Source: Pseudomonadota bacterium
GTDB lineage: Bacteria > Pseudomonadota > Gammaproteobacteria > Burkholderiales > Sulfuriferulaceae
Direction of reading: 5' to 3'
NCBI GenBank assembly: GCA_021845925.1
Contig: JAJZUW010000007.1
Coordinates: 1 to 64,000 of the forward strand
Length of the DNA stretch: 64,000 nucleotides
The position numbers were made by a program, and so were the translations under genes. Each line of letters begins with the position of its first letter. Positions within the stretch are counted from its first letter, which is position 1. The notes under the pieces are model-generated. The model was not told the DNA's origin, did no database searches, and was given only the letters and a program-made list of their open reading frames with translations. This document shows positions 35,365 through 45,076 of the stretch, one piece after another.

Positions 35365-38300
35365 TCAATCGGGCTCGAAAAGACTGATCAGTTCGTCCGG
35401 GGTGAATGACCCAACGCCAGTGCCGGCATCGCCCAGGATGCCTTCAGTCAGGCTGCGTTTCTTTTCCTGCATGCCAAGGATTTTTTCTTCTACCGTGCCG
35501 ACGGTGATCAGTTTCCAGGCAAACACCGGATTGGTCTGGCCAATGCGGTGGGCGCGACCGGTGGCTTGTTCTTCGACCGCCGGATTCCACCATGGGTCAT
35601 AGTGGATCACGGTATCGGCGGCAGTCAGGTTAAGCCCGACCCCACCGGCTTTCAGGCTGATGAGAAACAAAGGCACTTCGCCATTCTGGAACCGTTGCAC
35701 AGGTTGCGCCCGGTCATGGGTTTCGCCGGTCAGGCGCACGAAGGGAATCTTGAGCAGGTGCATTTCCGGTTCAATCAGGTCCAGCATGCTGGTGAACTGG
35801 GAAAACACCAGGATGCGGCGCCCTTCTTCGATCATTTCGGGCAACAGGCTGGTCAACATGTCCAGTTTGGCCGATTGCTGGACTTTGCGGGCCGCAGTGA
35901 GTTTGAGCAGGCGCGGATCGCAGCAGACCTGACGCAACTTGAGTAGTGCATCCAGAATGACGATCTGGCTCTTGCGGAATCCCTTGGCATCGATTTCACG
36001 GCGGATCTTGTCGTGCATCACGCTGCGTACGGATTCATACAGATCGCGCTGGGCACCAACCAGTTCACAACTGCGGATGATGTCGGTGCGTGGTGGCAGT
36101 TCGGTAACCACCTGGGATTTGGTGCGACGCAGCAGGAATGGCCGCACCCGTTGTGCCAGTGCCATGGCACGTGCCTTGTCGTCGAATTTTTCGATTGGGT
36201 TGCGGAATTGCTGTTTGAAGCTCTCGGCACTGCCAAGCAGTCCTGGCAACAGGAAATGGAACAGCGACCACAGTTCGCCGAGATGGTTTTCCAGCGGCGT
36301 GCCGGTCATTGCGAGGCGGTGGCGGGCATTGATCTGGTGGACGATCTGGGTGGCCAGTGCCTTCGGATTCTTGATGGCATGCGCTTCGTCAAGGATCAGC
36401 AGATGAAAGCGCTGGGCTGTGAGGAACTCCCGGTCGCGTGGCAGTAACGGATACGTGGTGAGAACCAGGTCGTATCCGGCAATCAGGTCGAAATGCTGTT
36501 TTCGGTCATTGCCATGCAGCACCAGCACGCGCAGGTCTGGCGCAAAGCGTTCGGCTTCGGCTTTCCAGTTGAACATCAGGCTGGTGGGCGCAATCACCAG
36601 CGAAGGCAGGCTGGCGCGGCCACTCTGTTTTTCCATCAGGATGTGCGCCAGTGCCTGCAATGTCTTGCCAAGTCCCATGTCATCGGCCAGGATGCCGGCC
36701 AGACTGTATTCGCGCAGAAATTGCAGCCAGTTCAGTCCTTCCTGCTGGTAGCCACGCAAGACCGCATTCAGGCCAGCCGGAGGTTCTACTGGCGTGATGC
36801 CGCGGAAATCGCGCAGTCGGCGACCCAGCTCAAGCAATCGTTCGCCACCCAGCCAGCGGGTTCCGGCGTGCGATTCAAGTTCTGCCAGCCGGGCAGCATG
36901 CAGGCTGTGCAGTTCCAGTCGCCCATCGGCGGTCAGCCGGGTGTTGCTGTCAAACAACTCGACCAGAATCGACAAAATGCCCTGCATGCGCACCAACGGC
37001 AGGCCGATCATGCGGCCATCCGGCAATACACACACCAGCTTGCGCGGGGGATCTTGCTCGGGTCTGGTCAGGTCGCGGATCTGATCCGGCGAATACTGCT
37101 GCAGGGTTTGTGCCAGAATCGGCAACAGACTGATGCGTTCGCCGTCGATTTCAATGCCAAGATCAAGGCCGAACCAGTCGGCGCCGGAGCGTTCGTCGAT
37201 GTCGAGTTCGAATTCGCCGTTGTGTTCGGCAACCTGGTACGGGAAATCATCGCGGATGTTCACCTGCCAGCCCAGATTGCGCAGGCGGGGAATGTCGTCC
37301 AGCATCAGGTTGAGCCATTCGCCAGCATGCGTCAGCCCCAGGGCCTGGCCTTGTTCGCCGTGGTCGGACAGCGAAGAAAACAGCTGGCTGAGTGGCATCA
37401 GATCGGTTTCCTGACGCAGCTGGCGCAGCAGCTCCTGTTCCTGCTGCAGATCCCGGCGGACGATCAGGCGCTGGCCATTCTGGCGGACACTGATATTGGG
37501 TGATGAAGATCCGGCTTCGGTTTCCAGGCCGTGGTAGGCAAATTTCACGGTGGCTGCAGGCAGACGGTTCTGGCCGGATTCATCGCGGCGTTTCCATTGC
37601 GGCAGCATGCGCACCGGCATTTCCAGCAACGTGAGAATGGGGTGCGGTGCTGTGTCGGCCAGATGAACCGGCTGCAGGGATTCCGGTTCCGGCAGGTTGC
37701 TGGTGGGCAGCTGCTCTTTCAGCTGGCTGGCGATTTCTGTCACCATTTCTGCCGGAATGCTCGGCGACTGCAGCAGGACGGCGGCCAGAGCGTCCGGCAG
37801 GCCGGTATCCACCTGGCAGCATTCGCCGGATACCGGTTGAATGGCCCAGGGAGGTTCGGTTACCAGCGGGCGCCAGCCTTCGGGCAAACTGAGCGTCAAT
37901 TGCTGGTTGTCCTGTTCATCGGCCAGCCAGACAAACGTGCTGGCCATGCTTTCACCGACGCGCAGAGGTTCGCCTTCTGTATCCAGCCACCAGGTGCGGC
38001 CAGTCAGAATCAGGTCCCGCAGCAGATCGCCACTGCCTGGTCCGGCCAGGCGCGGCCAGTCGGGGTTATGCGGGTGGCTGTGAAAGATGCGTGCGCACAG
38101 AAGCCGGTCTTCCTGGCTGGCCAGCGGCCCACCACGACCGAGGGCAATTTCGCTGAACTGGGTGTAGCGCATCGCCTTGCCCAGTGTCTGGTCTTTTTTG
38201 ATCCGTGCCCGCATCAGACGGACATCCAGACCATTGCCTCGCGCAGCCGGCGAAATCACATAAAGCAAACGGCTGGATTCTTCTTCTGTCTGGGGGTCGA

Positions 38301-38709
38301 CCGGCGTGGACAGCTGGCGAATCTGCGCCAGCCATAACCGCGCCTGCTGTTCGCCACTCATCGCGGGCCCGTTGGACGTGCGTGGAGCAATTGCCGCCGT
38401 TTGCGCCGGCGGTATGTCCGGCGGGGATTGCAGCGCCTGCAGCAGCACGGCAATCACGTGTTTGCAGTTGCGGCCGATTGGACAGTCGCACGAACCTTCG
38501 ATCATCAGTTTGCCATTACGGATGCCAAGCTGGATGCGCTGGTGATAGGGCAGGGTGCGGCTACCTTGCACTTCGCCCAGCAGGGTCTGGTTGTCTTCGG
38601 CATATTGAAGCTGACGGATACGGTTTTGCTGGCTGATGGCCAGTCCGCGTTCATAAAATACCGCAGGGAAGGTGTTCCGGATATCGGCCAGAGTGTAATG
38701 TACGGGCAT
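35365..38709 (-). CDS. SWIM zinc-finger / SNF2-family DEAD-box ATPase (RapA/HepA-like)
   Basis: Large DNA- or RNA-translocase of 1114 residues. An N-terminal SWIM finger has C74, C76, C82 and H84 (CDCPIGRNCKH). A long middle region (about 100-630) has no motif I recognise. The SNF2 ATPase core begins near 650, with Walker A in DDMGLGKTLQ (about 678), LILDEAHAIKN, TGTPLENHLGELWSL and the helicase-C part with LVFSQFTSMLD, SLKAGGVGLNLTAAD and RAHRIGQ. Such SWIM-SNF2 proteins are widespread in bacteria, and their role in repair or transcription is not settled. It lies 19 bases after uvrA on the same strand, so co-expression with excision repair is likely. Confidence 0.92.
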   Translation of the reverse strand: MPVHYTLADIRNTFPAVFYERGLAISQQNRIRQLQYAEDNQTLLGEVQGSRTLPYHQRIQLGIRNGKLMIEGSCDCPIGRNCKHVIAVLLQALQSPPDIPPAQTAAIAPRTSNGPAMSGEQQARLWLAQIRQLSTPVDPQTEEESSRLLYVISPAARGNGLDVRLMRARIKKDQTLGKAMRYTQFSEIALGRGGPLASQEDRLLCARIFHSHPHNPDWPRLAGPGSGDLLRDLILTGRTWWLDTEGEPLRVGESMASTFVWLADEQDNQQLTLSLPEGWRPLVTEPPWAIQPVSGECCQVDTGLPDALAAVLLQSPSIPAEMVTEIASQLKEQLPTSNLPEPESLQPVHLADTAPHPILTLLEMPVRMLPQWKRRDESGQNRLPAATVKFAYHGLETEAGSSSPNISVRQNGQRLIVRRDLQQEQELLRQLRQETDLMPLSQLFSSLSDHGEQGQALGLTHAGEWLNLMLDDIPRLRNLGWQVNIRDDFPYQVAEHNGEFELDIDERSGADWFGLDLGIEIDGERISLLPILAQTLQQYSPDQIRDLTRPEQDPPRKLVCVLPDGRMIGLPLVRMQGILSILVELFDSNTRLTADGRLELHSLHAARLAELESHAGTRWLGGERLLELGRRLRDFRGITPVEPPAGLNAVLRGYQQEGLNWLQFLREYSLAGILADDMGLGKTLQALAHILMEKQSGRASLPSLVIAPTSLMFNWKAEAERFAPDLRVLVLHGNDRKQHFDLIAGYDLVLTTYPLLPRDREFLTAQRFHLLILDEAHAIKNPKALATQIVHQINARHRLAMTGTPLENHLGELWSLFHFLLPGLLGSAESFKQQFRNPIEKFDDKARAMALAQRVRPFLLRRTKSQVVTELPPRTDIIRSCELVGAQRDLYESVRSVMHDKIRREIDAKGFRKSQIVILDALLKLRQVCCDPRLLKLTAARKVQQSAKLDMLTSLLPEMIEEGRRILVFSQFTSMLDLIEPEMHLLKIPFVRLTGETHDRAQPVQRFQNGEVPLFLISLKAGGVGLNLTAADTVIHYDPWWNPAVEEQATGRAHRIGQTNPVFAWKLITVGTVEEKILGMQEKKRSLTEGILGDAGTGVGSFTPDELISLFEPD

Positions 38710-38728
38710 TGGGGCGACTTCGTTTCGA

Positions 38729-41557
38729 TCAGGGAGTTGTCTTGGGCAGCGATTTCAGCAGGGGACGCAGATAAATTCCGGTAACGCTACGTTGTGCGCC
38801 GGCGATCTGCTCGGGACTGCCTGTGGCAATGATTTCACCACCGCGGGCACCGCCTTCCGGACCGATATCAATGATCCAGTCGGCGGTCTTGATCACATCG
38901 AGATTGTGTTCGATCACCACGATCGTATTGCCCTGGTCAGCCAGGCGGTGCAACACTTTCAGCAGCATTGCAATGTCGTGGAAATGCAGGCCGGTCGTCG
39001 GCTCGTCGAGAATGTACAGCGTGCGGCCGGTATCCCGGCGTGACAGTTCGAGCGACAGTTTGACCCGCTGGGCTTCGCCACCCGACAGGGTCGTGGCTGC
39101 CTGGCCCAGGCGGATGTAACCGAGACCGACATCCATCAGTGTGCCAAGCTTGCGCGACACGGTGGGCACCGCAGCAAAAAAGGCAAGTGCATCTTCCACA
39201 GTGAGATCGAGCACGTCGGTGATGGTTTTGCCCTTGTACTGGATTTCCAGGGTTTCCCGGTTGTAACGCTTGCCCTTGCAGACATCGCAGGGTACATAGA
39301 CATCTGGCAGAAAGTGCATTTCGACCCGGATCACACCATCGCCTTGACAGGCTTCGCAGCGACCACCCTTGACATTGAACGAGAAACGTCCAGGCCCGTA
39401 TCCCCGCTCGCGGGCTGCCGGGACACCGGCAAACAATTCGCGGATCGGCGTGAACAGACCGGTGTAAGTGGCCGGGTTCGAACGCGGCGTCCTGCCAATC
39501 GGGCTTTGGTCAATGTTGATGATCTTGTCGAACAGTTCTTCGCCGGTCAGGCCGTCGAACGGTTGCGGTTCAATGGACGATCCGTTCAGATGGCGTGCCA
39601 TGGCGGCATACAGCGTGTCGTTGATCAGGGTCGATTTTCCGGAACCGGAGACACCGGTGACACAGGTCAATAATCCGGCCGGCAGGTCGAGAGTGACGTT
39701 TTTCAGGTTGTTGCCACGCGCGCCGGTCAGTGTCAGCCGGCGGTTGCCGTCTGGCTGGCGGCGCATTGCCGGCACATCGATGCTGAGCCTGCCAGACAGA
39801 TAAGCCCCTGTCAGTGAGCGCTCGCATTGCATGATGGCGGCGACGTCGCCGCTGGCCACAACCTCGCCACCATGAACGCCGGCACCCGGTCCCATGTCGA
39901 CCACGAAATCCGCCGTGCGGATCGCATCTTCGTCATGCTCGACCACAATGACCGAATTGCCGAGGTCGCGCAGGTGGCGCAGGGTGGCAAGCAACCGGTT
40001 GTTGTCGTGCTGGTGCAGTCCGATGGAGGGTTCGTCCAGTACGTACATCACGCCTGTCAGTCCGGAACCGATCTGCGAGGCCAGGCGGATGCGTTGCGCC
40101 TCGCCGCCCGACAGGGTCTCTGCCGAGCGGTCGAGTGACAGGTATTCCAGGCCGACATTGGTCAGAAACTGCAGACGGGAAGTGATTTCGCGAACGATGC
40201 GTTCGGCAATGGCTGCCCGGCTGCCGTGCAGGTTCAGGTCGTTGAAAAACGCAAGCGCACGGGCAAGCGGCATGGCGGCAACCTGGTGCAGGGCCTGGTC
40301 GCCGACATGCACATGACGGGCTTCCCGTCTCAAACGTGCGCCCTGACATTCCGGGCAGGACTGGCTGTTGAGGTAGCGGGCCAGTTCTTCGCGCAGTGCA
40401 CTGGAATCGGTTTCACGGTAACGGCGTTCCAGAACACGCAGCACGCCCTCGAATGTCTGGTTGCGTGGCCGACGTTCGTCCGGGTATTGCAGCGGAATCT
40501 GTTCCCGTCCGCTGCCGTTCAGGATGATCTGGCGAACGCCTTCGGTCAGTTGCTCCCATGGCTGGTCAAGATCAAATCCGTAGTGGCGCGCCAGACTCTG
40601 CAGCAGGTGAAAGTAAAACGGGTTGCGGCGGTCCCAGCCTTTGATGGCGCCGCTGGCGAGAGACAGGTGCGGAAAGGCCACCACCCGCTTTGGGTCAAAA
40701 AAGGAGATCTGCCCGAGGCCATCGCATTTTGGGCAGGCACCGGCGGGATTGTTGAACGAGAACAGCCGGGGTTCCAGTTCGGACAGTGAGTAATCACAAA
40801 TCGGGCAGGCGAAACGGGCCGAAAACAGATGTTCGGTACCGTTGTCCAGATCGACCGCCACTGCGCGGCCATCGGCATGGCGCAGTGCCGTTTCAAAAGA
40901 TTCGGCCAGGCGTTGCTGCATGTCCGGCCGGACGCGCAGACGATCGACCACCACATCGACCGAATGCTTCTTCAGCTTGTCCAGTTGCGGCAGGTTGTCC
41001 ATCTCGTGCACATTGCCATCGATGCGCACGCGCACAAATCCCTGCGCACGCAATTCTTCGAGCAGGTCGAGATGGCTGCCCTTGCGGCCGGCAACCACCG
41101 GTGCCAGGATCATCAGGCGGGTGTCAGCTGGCAGTGTCATGATGTGATCTACCATCTGCGACACGGTTTGCGCTGTCAGAGGCTGATGGTGTTCCGGACA
41201 TTCCGGTACGCCAATCCGTGCGTAGAGGAGGCGCAGGTAGTCATGAATTTCGGTCACAGTACCGACAGTAGAACGCGGGTTATGGCTGGCAGTTTTCTGT
41301 TCGATGGAAATGGCAGGCGATAACCCTTCAATCAGGTCGACATCCGGTTTTTCCATCAATTGCAGGAACTGGCGGGCATAAGCGGACAGAGATTCGACAT
41401 AACGGCGCTGTCCTTCGGCGTACAGAGTGTCGAATGCCAGCGAAGATTTGCCCGAGCCGGACAGTCCGGTAATGACGACCAGCTGGTGACGTGGCAGATC
41501 AAGACTGATGTCCTTGAGATTGTGCGTCCGGGCGCCGCGTATGCGTATGCTGTCCAA
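38729..41557 (-). CDS. uvrA: Excinuclease ABC subunit A
   Basis: Damage-recognition ATPase of nucleotide excision repair, 942 residues. The frame opens at 41785, but the true start is almost certainly TTG 41557: it gives the conserved (M)[17 protein letters not shown]-terminus, and ACGGAG lies nine bases upstream. Two ABC modules are present, with Walker [15 protein letters not shown] and [15 protein letters not shown] and ABC signatures [12 protein letters not shown] and [12 protein letters not shown]. Zinc-finger cysteines occur in CPICDYSL...CPKCDG and CEACQGDG...[10 protein letters not shown] good sigma-70-like promoter lies just upstream; no LexA box (CTG-N10-CAG) was found there. Confidence 0.97.
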   Translation of the reverse strand: MDSIRIRGARTHNLKDISLDLPRHQLVVITGLSGSGKSSLAFDTLYAEGQRRYVESLSAYARQFLQLMEKPDVDLIEGLSPAISIEQKTASHNPRSTVGTVTEIHDYLRLLYARIGVPECPEHHQPLTAQTVSQMVDHIMTLPADTRLMILAPVVAGRKGSHLDLLEELRAQGFVRVRIDGNVHEMDNLPQLDKLKKHSVDVVVDRLRVRPDMQQRLAESFETALRHADGRAVAVDLDNGTEHLFSARFACPICDYSLSELEPRLFSFNNPAGACPKCDGLGQISFFDPKRVVAFPHLSLASGAIKGWDRRNPFYFHLLQSLARHYGFDLDQPWEQLTEGVRQIILNGSGREQIPLQYPDERRPRNQTFEGVLRVLERRYRETDSSALREELARYLNSQSCPECQGARLRREARHVHVGDQALHQVAAMPLARALAFFNDLNLHGSRAAIAERIVREITSRLQFLTNVGLEYLSLDRSAETLSGGEAQRIRLASQIGSGLTGVMYVLDEPSIGLHQHDNNRLLATLRHLRDLGNSVIVVEHDEDAIRTADFVVDMGPGAGVHGGEVVASGDVAAIMQCERSLTGAYLSGRLSIDVPAMRRQPDGNRRLTLTGARGNNLKNVTLDLPAGLLTCVTGVSGSGKSTLINDTLYAAMARHLNGSSIEPQPFDGLTGEELFDKIINIDQSPIGRTPRSNPATYTGLFTPIRELFAGVPAARERGYGPGRFSFNVKGGRCEACQGDGVIRVEMHFLPDVYVPCDVCKGKRYNRETLEIQYKGKTITDVLDLTVEDALAFFAAVPTVSRKLGTLMDVGLGYIRLGQAATTLSGGEAQRVKLSLELSRRDTGRTLYILDEPTTGLHFHDIAMLLKVLHRLADQGNTIVVIEHNLDVIKTADWIIDIGPEGGARGGEIIATGSPEQIAGAQRSVTGIYLRPLLKSLPKTTP

Positions 41558-41588
41558 CGATCTGTACTCCGTGACTTGCCAACCTGCT

Positions 41589-41617
41589 AATATACCGGCT
41601 TTTGATGATGTTCCCAA
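41589..41617 (-). promoter_or_regulatory. Probable sigma-70 promoter of uvrA
   Basis: On the minus strand TTGGGA (41617-41612) and TATATT (41594-41589) are separated by exactly 17 bases, and the -10 box ends 31 bases before the TTG start of uvrA. The box pair matches the housekeeping consensus at 4 of 6 and 5 of 6 positions. The rightward transporter gene may share the same AT-rich spot (TAATAT, 41588-41593) as its -10, but no -35 is evident for that direction. Confidence 0.55.
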
Positions 41618-41621
41618 GCAT

Positions 41622-43025
41622 ATGAAGACTGCGAACGAAAATTCAGAAAAAATGACCCCGCTCGAAAAACGGGCCAGCAGCGGACTTGCCAGCATTTTTG
41701 GCCTGCGCATGCTGGGCATGTTCCTGATCCTGCCGGTGTTTGCGTTATACGCGAACCATCTGCCTGGCGGCAACGACAAGACCATGGTCGGGCTTGCCCT
41801 GGGTGCCTATGGCCTCACTCAGGCGCTTCTGCAGTTGCCATACGGCATGGCATCCGACCGCTTTGGCCGCAAACCGGTGATCTATTTCGGATTGCTCCTG
41901 TTTGCCATTGGCAGTTTCGTGGCTGCGTCGGCCACCAATATCCAGATGATCATTCTGGGACGCATCATCCAGGGTTCTGGCGCCATCTCGGCCGCCGTGA
42001 CAGCATTGCTGGCCGATTCGACCCGCGAAGAACACCGCACGCATGCCATGGCCATGATCGGTGGCACCATCGGCATGACGTTTGCCGCATCACTGGTGCT
42101 GGGCCCCGCCCTGTATCAGTTTATCGGCATGCCGGGCATTTTTGCCCTGACTGGCATATTGACGCTGCTGGCCATGGCGGTGGTCAAGTGGTACATCCCT
42201 GATCCGCCGGTCAGCCGGTTTCACAGTGATGCCGAAGCCAATGTGGCCCGGTTAGGTGAAGTGCTGCGCAATCCGCAGCTGCTGCGGCTTGATTTCGGCA
42301 TTTTCTCGCTGCATGCCGCGCAGATGGCGATGTTTGTGGTGATCCCGTTTGCGCTGGAAAAAACCGGCCACCTGGATGCCAATCACCATTGGGAAGTTTA
42401 TCTGCCCGTTGTGGTCATTGCTTTCATCCTGATGGTGCCGGCGATCATTTATGGCGAAAAGAAGGGCAGGCTGAAGCAGGTTTTTGTCAGTGGCATTGCG
42501 CTGCTGCTGGCATCCCAGCTTGGCATGGCAGCCAGCATGAACGCATTCTGGGGCATTGTGGCATCCCTGACCGGCTATTTCATTGCATTCAATGTGCTGG
42601 AGGCCAGTCTGCCATCGCTGATTTCCAAGATTGCACCACCCACAGCCAAGGGAACCGCCATGGGGGTGTACAATACTGCCCAGTCCCTGGGGCTGTTTTT
42701 CGGTGGTGCGATGGGCGGCTGGCTGTCGCAACATGCCGGTTTTTCGGCAGTGTACGAATTCGCAGCCGGTATCGTGGTGGTATGGCTGCTGCTGGCACTT
42801 GGCATGCAACCGCCGCCCGCGGTGAAGACTAAAATGTATCATTTGGGTAACATAACACCTCAGCAGGCGAAAGAATTGCTCGGTCGTCTGCGGGGGGTGG
42901 AAGGTGTGTTTGACGTCAGCATCGTGGCGGAAGAGCAGATAGCCATTCTCAAGGTTTCCCAGCGCGGCTGGGATGAAGCAGCAGCCCAACAATACCTGGA
43001 AGGATATGCAAATGGCATCGGTTAA
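41622..43025 (+). CDS. YajR-like MFS transporter with C-terminal cytoplasmic domain
   Basis: Major-facilitator transporter of 467 residues beginning [17 protein letters not shown] at 41622; the longer frame from 41508 runs into uvrA. Twelve membrane helices span about 20-395, with the MFS motif A in [14 protein letters not shown] and motif C-like [16 protein letters not shown]. After the last helix a ~65-residue soluble domain ([18 protein letters not shown] to the end) resembles the ferredoxin-like YAM domain of E. coli YajR. Substrate unknown. It sits between uvrA and ssb, an order common in Burkholderiales. Confidence 0.88.
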   Translation: MKTANENSEKMTPLEKRASSGLASIFGLRMLGMFLILPVFALYANHLPGGNDKTMVGLALGAYGLTQALLQLPYGMASDRFGRKPVIYFGLLLFAIGSFVAASATNIQMIILGRIIQGSGAISAAVTALLADSTREEHRTHAMAMIGGTIGMTFAASLVLGPALYQFIGMPGIFALTGILTLLAMAVVKWYIPDPPVSRFHSDAEANVARLGEVLRNPQLLRLDFGIFSLHAAQMAMFVVIPFALEKTGHLDANHHWEVYLPVVVIAFILMVPAIIYGEKKGRLKQVFVSGIALLLASQLGMAASMNAFWGIVASLTGYFIAFNVLEASLPSLISKIAPPTAKGTAMGVYNTAQSLGLFFGGAMGGWLSQHAGFSAVYEFAAGIVVVWLLLALGMQPPPAVKTKMYHLGNITPQQAKELLGRLRGVEGVFDVSIVAEEQIAILKVSQRGWDEAAAQQYLEGYANGIG

Positions 43026-43506
43026 CAAGGTCATCCTGATCGGCAATCTGGGGCGCGACCCTGAATCGCGCCACATGCCCAGTGGCGAGCAGGTGGTGAA
43101 CATTGCGCTTGCCACGACCGATAGCTGGAAAGACAAGAACGGTGAAAAGCAGGAACGCACCGAATGGCACCGGATAGTCATCTTTGGCAAGCTGGCCGAT
43201 ATTGCCGCGCAGTACCTGCGCAAGGGATCACCGGTTTATTTTGAAGGCAGTCTGCGTACCCGCAAATGGCAGAACAAGGAAGGCCAGGATCAATACACCA
43301 CCGAAATCGTGGCGGACAAGATGCAGATGCTGGGCAGCCGCAGTAGCGGCGGTTCTGCGCCTATGGATGACGATGATTTTGGCCGGTCATCAGCTCGCAG
43401 CAGCTCATCGCCACAGGCAGGCAGCAGCAACCGGCAGCAGCCGGCCCAGCGCCAAAACGCTCAGCCGGAATATGGCGATCTGCCGGATGATGATATTCCG
43501 TTTTAA
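43012..43506 (+). CDS. ssb: Single-stranded DNA-binding protein
   Basis: SSB of 164 residues. The start [18 protein letters not shown] at 43012 overlaps the transporter gene by 14 bases, with AAGGATA upstream. The OB fold covers about 1-110, with [20 protein letters not shown] and [14 protein letters not shown] Ser/Gln-rich disordered linker follows and ends in the conserved acidic tip DDDIPF, which recruits repair proteins such as ExoI (sbcB in this window). A strong terminator follows 35 bases after the stop. Confidence 0.98.
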   Translation: MASVNKVILIGNLGRDPESRHMPSGEQVVNIALATTDSWKDKNGEKQERTEWHRIVIFGKLADIAAQYLRKGSPVYFEGSLRTRKWQNKEGQDQYTTEIVADKMQMLGSRSSGGSAPMDDDDFGRSSARSSSSPQAGSSNRQQPAQRQNAQPEYGDLPDDDIPF

Positions 43507-43540
43507 AATACACCTGCGACAGTAAGTGTAAAGTTATCTC

Positions 43541-43568
43541 AAAAGCCCAGTATTTGCTGGGCTTTTTT
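43541..43568 (+). terminator. Rho-independent terminator after ssb
   Basis: AAAGCCCAG (43542-43550), a six-base loop TATTTG, and CTGGGCTTT (43557-43565) form a GC-centred hairpin followed by a continuing T-run. Because A-runs precede the left arm, it could also stop leftward transcription from the TetR-family gene at 43625. It closes the transporter-ssb unit. Confidence 0.88.
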
Positions 43569-43624
43569 AATTTACTGGGGTGATTTTTTTGTAAATTATT
43601 CTTGCCGGGATTTTTTCTTTGCCC

Positions 43625-44266
43625 TTATTCGGCATCACTTGAAGCGTAAAGCCGCATAAAGGCTTCCGTGGCCCGCTTTGCGCGTCGTTTCAGCGCCTGC
43701 TCATCTGGGCGTTCGGCGATATCCAGCAACAGTCTCATCAGCAAGTCTCCCCAGAGCAAGGCCAGGAACCGCTCGACCATATCCGCGACATCGCCCTCGA
43801 CAAGTCCGGTTGCCTTTGCATGTGCAAACAGGATGCGCAGGGCGTCGCGACTGGTGGCTCTGCCGATGTTGTCCAGTGTTCGGGCGACTTCCGGGGCGCG
43901 TCTGGCCTCCGAGATCGCCAGTCGGAACACCGAGACGACGATGGGATCGGTGACTTCCAGAAGCAGTTGATAGCCAAAGCGTTCCAGACCGGCAGCCAGG
44001 GATTCGTGATTGTGAGGCGAAGGGATGTCTTGCGGCCATCTGAGCCGTGTTGCCCGATCGGTAATGCAGGTGTTGAGCATGTCCTCCTTCTTGCCGACCA
44101 GAGCATAGAGATCCCGTTTTGACACTTTGGCAAGCGTGGCAATGTCGAGCGTGTTGGTCTCGACATAGCCACGGCTTGTAAACAGGGCGAAGGCCGCGTC
44201 AAGGATGCGCTGACGGGCTTCTGGCTCACCGGCCTGCTGGCTGTTGATCGGTGACGTGGATGCCAT
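43625..44266 (-). CDS. TetR/AcrR-family transcriptional regulator
   Basis: Repressor-like protein of 213 residues. The DNA-binding helix-turn-helix covers about 17-62 (ARQRILDAAFALFTSRGY, then TLDIATLAKVSKRDLYALVG). The remaining helical domain (about 80-205) would bind the inducer and dimerise, and is not assigned to a subfamily. A perfect 20-base palindrome lies 53 bases upstream of its start, within the promoter of the divergent membrane-protein gene. It is therefore very likely a local repressor of that gene and possibly of itself. The ligand is unknown. Confidence 0.93.
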   Translation of the reverse strand: MASTSPINSQQAGEPEARQRILDAAFALFTSRGYVETNTLDIATLAKVSKRDLYALVGKKEDMLNTCITDRATRLRWPQDIPSPHNHESLAAGLERFGYQLLLEVTDPIVVSVFRLAISEARRAPEVARTLDNIGRATSRDALRILFAHAKATGLVEGDVADMVERFLALLWGDLLMRLLLDIAERPDEQALKRRAKRATEAFMRLYASSDAE

Positions 44267-44281
44267 TTTTCTGTTCCTTGA

Positions 44282-44338
44282 TTGACAGGGTGTTTGTTAG
44301 TGGATATATTGATTTTACATGGTACCGTACGGTACCAT
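44282..44338 (+). promoter_or_regulatory. Consensus promoter with perfect palindromic TetR-type operator
   Basis: TTGACA (44282-44287) and TATATT (44305-44310) are 17 bases apart, a near-perfect sigma-70 promoter pointing right. The palindrome ATGGTACCGTACGGTACCAT at 44319-44338 is identical to its own reverse complement over all 20 bases and covers the expected transcription start. A repressor bound there would block this promoter. The divergent TetR gene is the obvious source. Which genes besides the small membrane protein respond is unknown. Confidence 0.8.
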
Positions 44339-44359
44339 TCGCTGCAAAAGGTGGGCGCT

Positions 44360-44479
44360 ATGAAACTCTTTCCGACAAAGCCTGGCGTGTCCCGGCCATC
44401 CGGATGGCGCAACGTCGAGCTTGCTCAAGTCGGCAATACCATCACCGTTGCGAGATTGCCATTGCAGAAGTCATCCTGA
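44360..44479 (+). CDS. Possible 39-residue leader peptide or gene remnant
   Basis: A short frame, MKLFPTKPGVSRPSGWRNVE to LPLQKSS, opens 22 bases after the operator. An AAGGT ribosome-site-like sequence lies eight to twelve bases before its ATG. It is unlike any family I recognise and has no membrane segment. It would be the first translated frame of the mRNA that also carries the membrane-protein gene at 44507. It could be a true small protein, a leader peptide, or the relic of a longer gene. Confidence 0.35.
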   Translation: MKLFPTKPGVSRPSGWRNVELAQVGNTITVARLPLQKSS

Positions 44480-44506
44480 ATCCCGTCTGAACCGAAGGAG
44501 TTGAAC

Positions 44507-44992
44507 ATGAAAATGCGTGCATTGTTTGGTTTGAGCGTCCTGTCTGGTTTTCTGGCCTGGGGCCTCATCGCAGGTCTTTACGCCTGGCCCGAGCTGAAAA
44601 CTGCTCCATTGAAAGTAGCATTGATGGCCCTGATAGCGCCCCACATGTTCCGTTTCGTCGGCTTGAGTTTTCTTGTGCCGGGTGTCGTATCCGAAAAATT
44701 ACCAGCCGAATTTGCGGGTCCGGCGGCATGGGGCGACCTGATCGCCGCCTTTCTGGCAATGGCTGCCATGCTTGGCGTCGCCAATGACGCGCCGTGGGCT
44801 CTCGTAGCCGTCTGGATATTCAATGTGTTCGGGACAATCGATTTGCTGAATGCCATGTACCAGGGACCGCGGAAGCTGGATGCGGTAGGGCCTGGTGTGC
44901 TTGGTGCCGCGTTTTACATTCCCACCTTGCTTGTACCCGGTCTTTTGGCCAGTCATGCCCTGATCTTCCAGGCTTTGCTGGGCGCCGCGTAA
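44507..44992 (+). CDS. Small four-helix inner-membrane protein under TetR-type control
   Basis: Hydrophobic protein of 161 residues, family not recognised. The start at ATG 44507 has GAAGGAG seven bases upstream; TTG 44501 lies on the ribosome site and is rejected. Four to five membrane helices are visible: LFGLSVLSGFLAWGLIAGLY; VALMALIAPHMFRFVGLSFL; WGDLIAAFLAMAAMLGVA; WALVAVWIFNVFGTIDLL; and AFYIPTLLVPGLLASHALIF. It is the main target of the strong promoter and palindromic operator at 44282-44338. TetR control suggests a role in coping with a small toxic or lipophilic compound, but this is inference. Confidence 0.8.
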   Translation: MKMRALFGLSVLSGFLAWGLIAGLYAWPELKTAPLKVALMALIAPHMFRFVGLSFLVPGVVSEKLPAEFAGPAAWGDLIAAFLAMAAMLGVANDAPWALVAVWIFNVFGTIDLLNAMYQGPRKLDAVGPGVLGAAFYIPTLLVPGLLASHALIFQALLGAA

Positions 44993-45076
44993 ACGCTTGC
45001 ATCAAGGATTGTCAGGGCCTGCCTTGTATCGGCCGTCATGCCGGCGCACAGGACAAACGCCCGCTATGCGGGACAG

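Noticed and set aside
36493-37503. 336-codon frame antisense to the SNF2 helicase gene
   Set aside because: Gln/His-rich shadow frame within a gene with clear helicase motifs.
41558-41621. LexA box in front of uvrA
   Set aside because: No CTG-N10-CAG arrangement is present in the gap; only housekeeping promoter boxes are visible.
42252-43223. 323-codon frame antisense to the MFS transporter and ssb
   Set aside because: It crosses two well-supported genes and shows no domain.
45058-45070. Small CCCGC-TAT-GCGGG hairpin after the TetR-controlled membrane protein
   Set aside because: Five-pair stem with a three-base loop and no T-run on either side; not enough to call a terminator.
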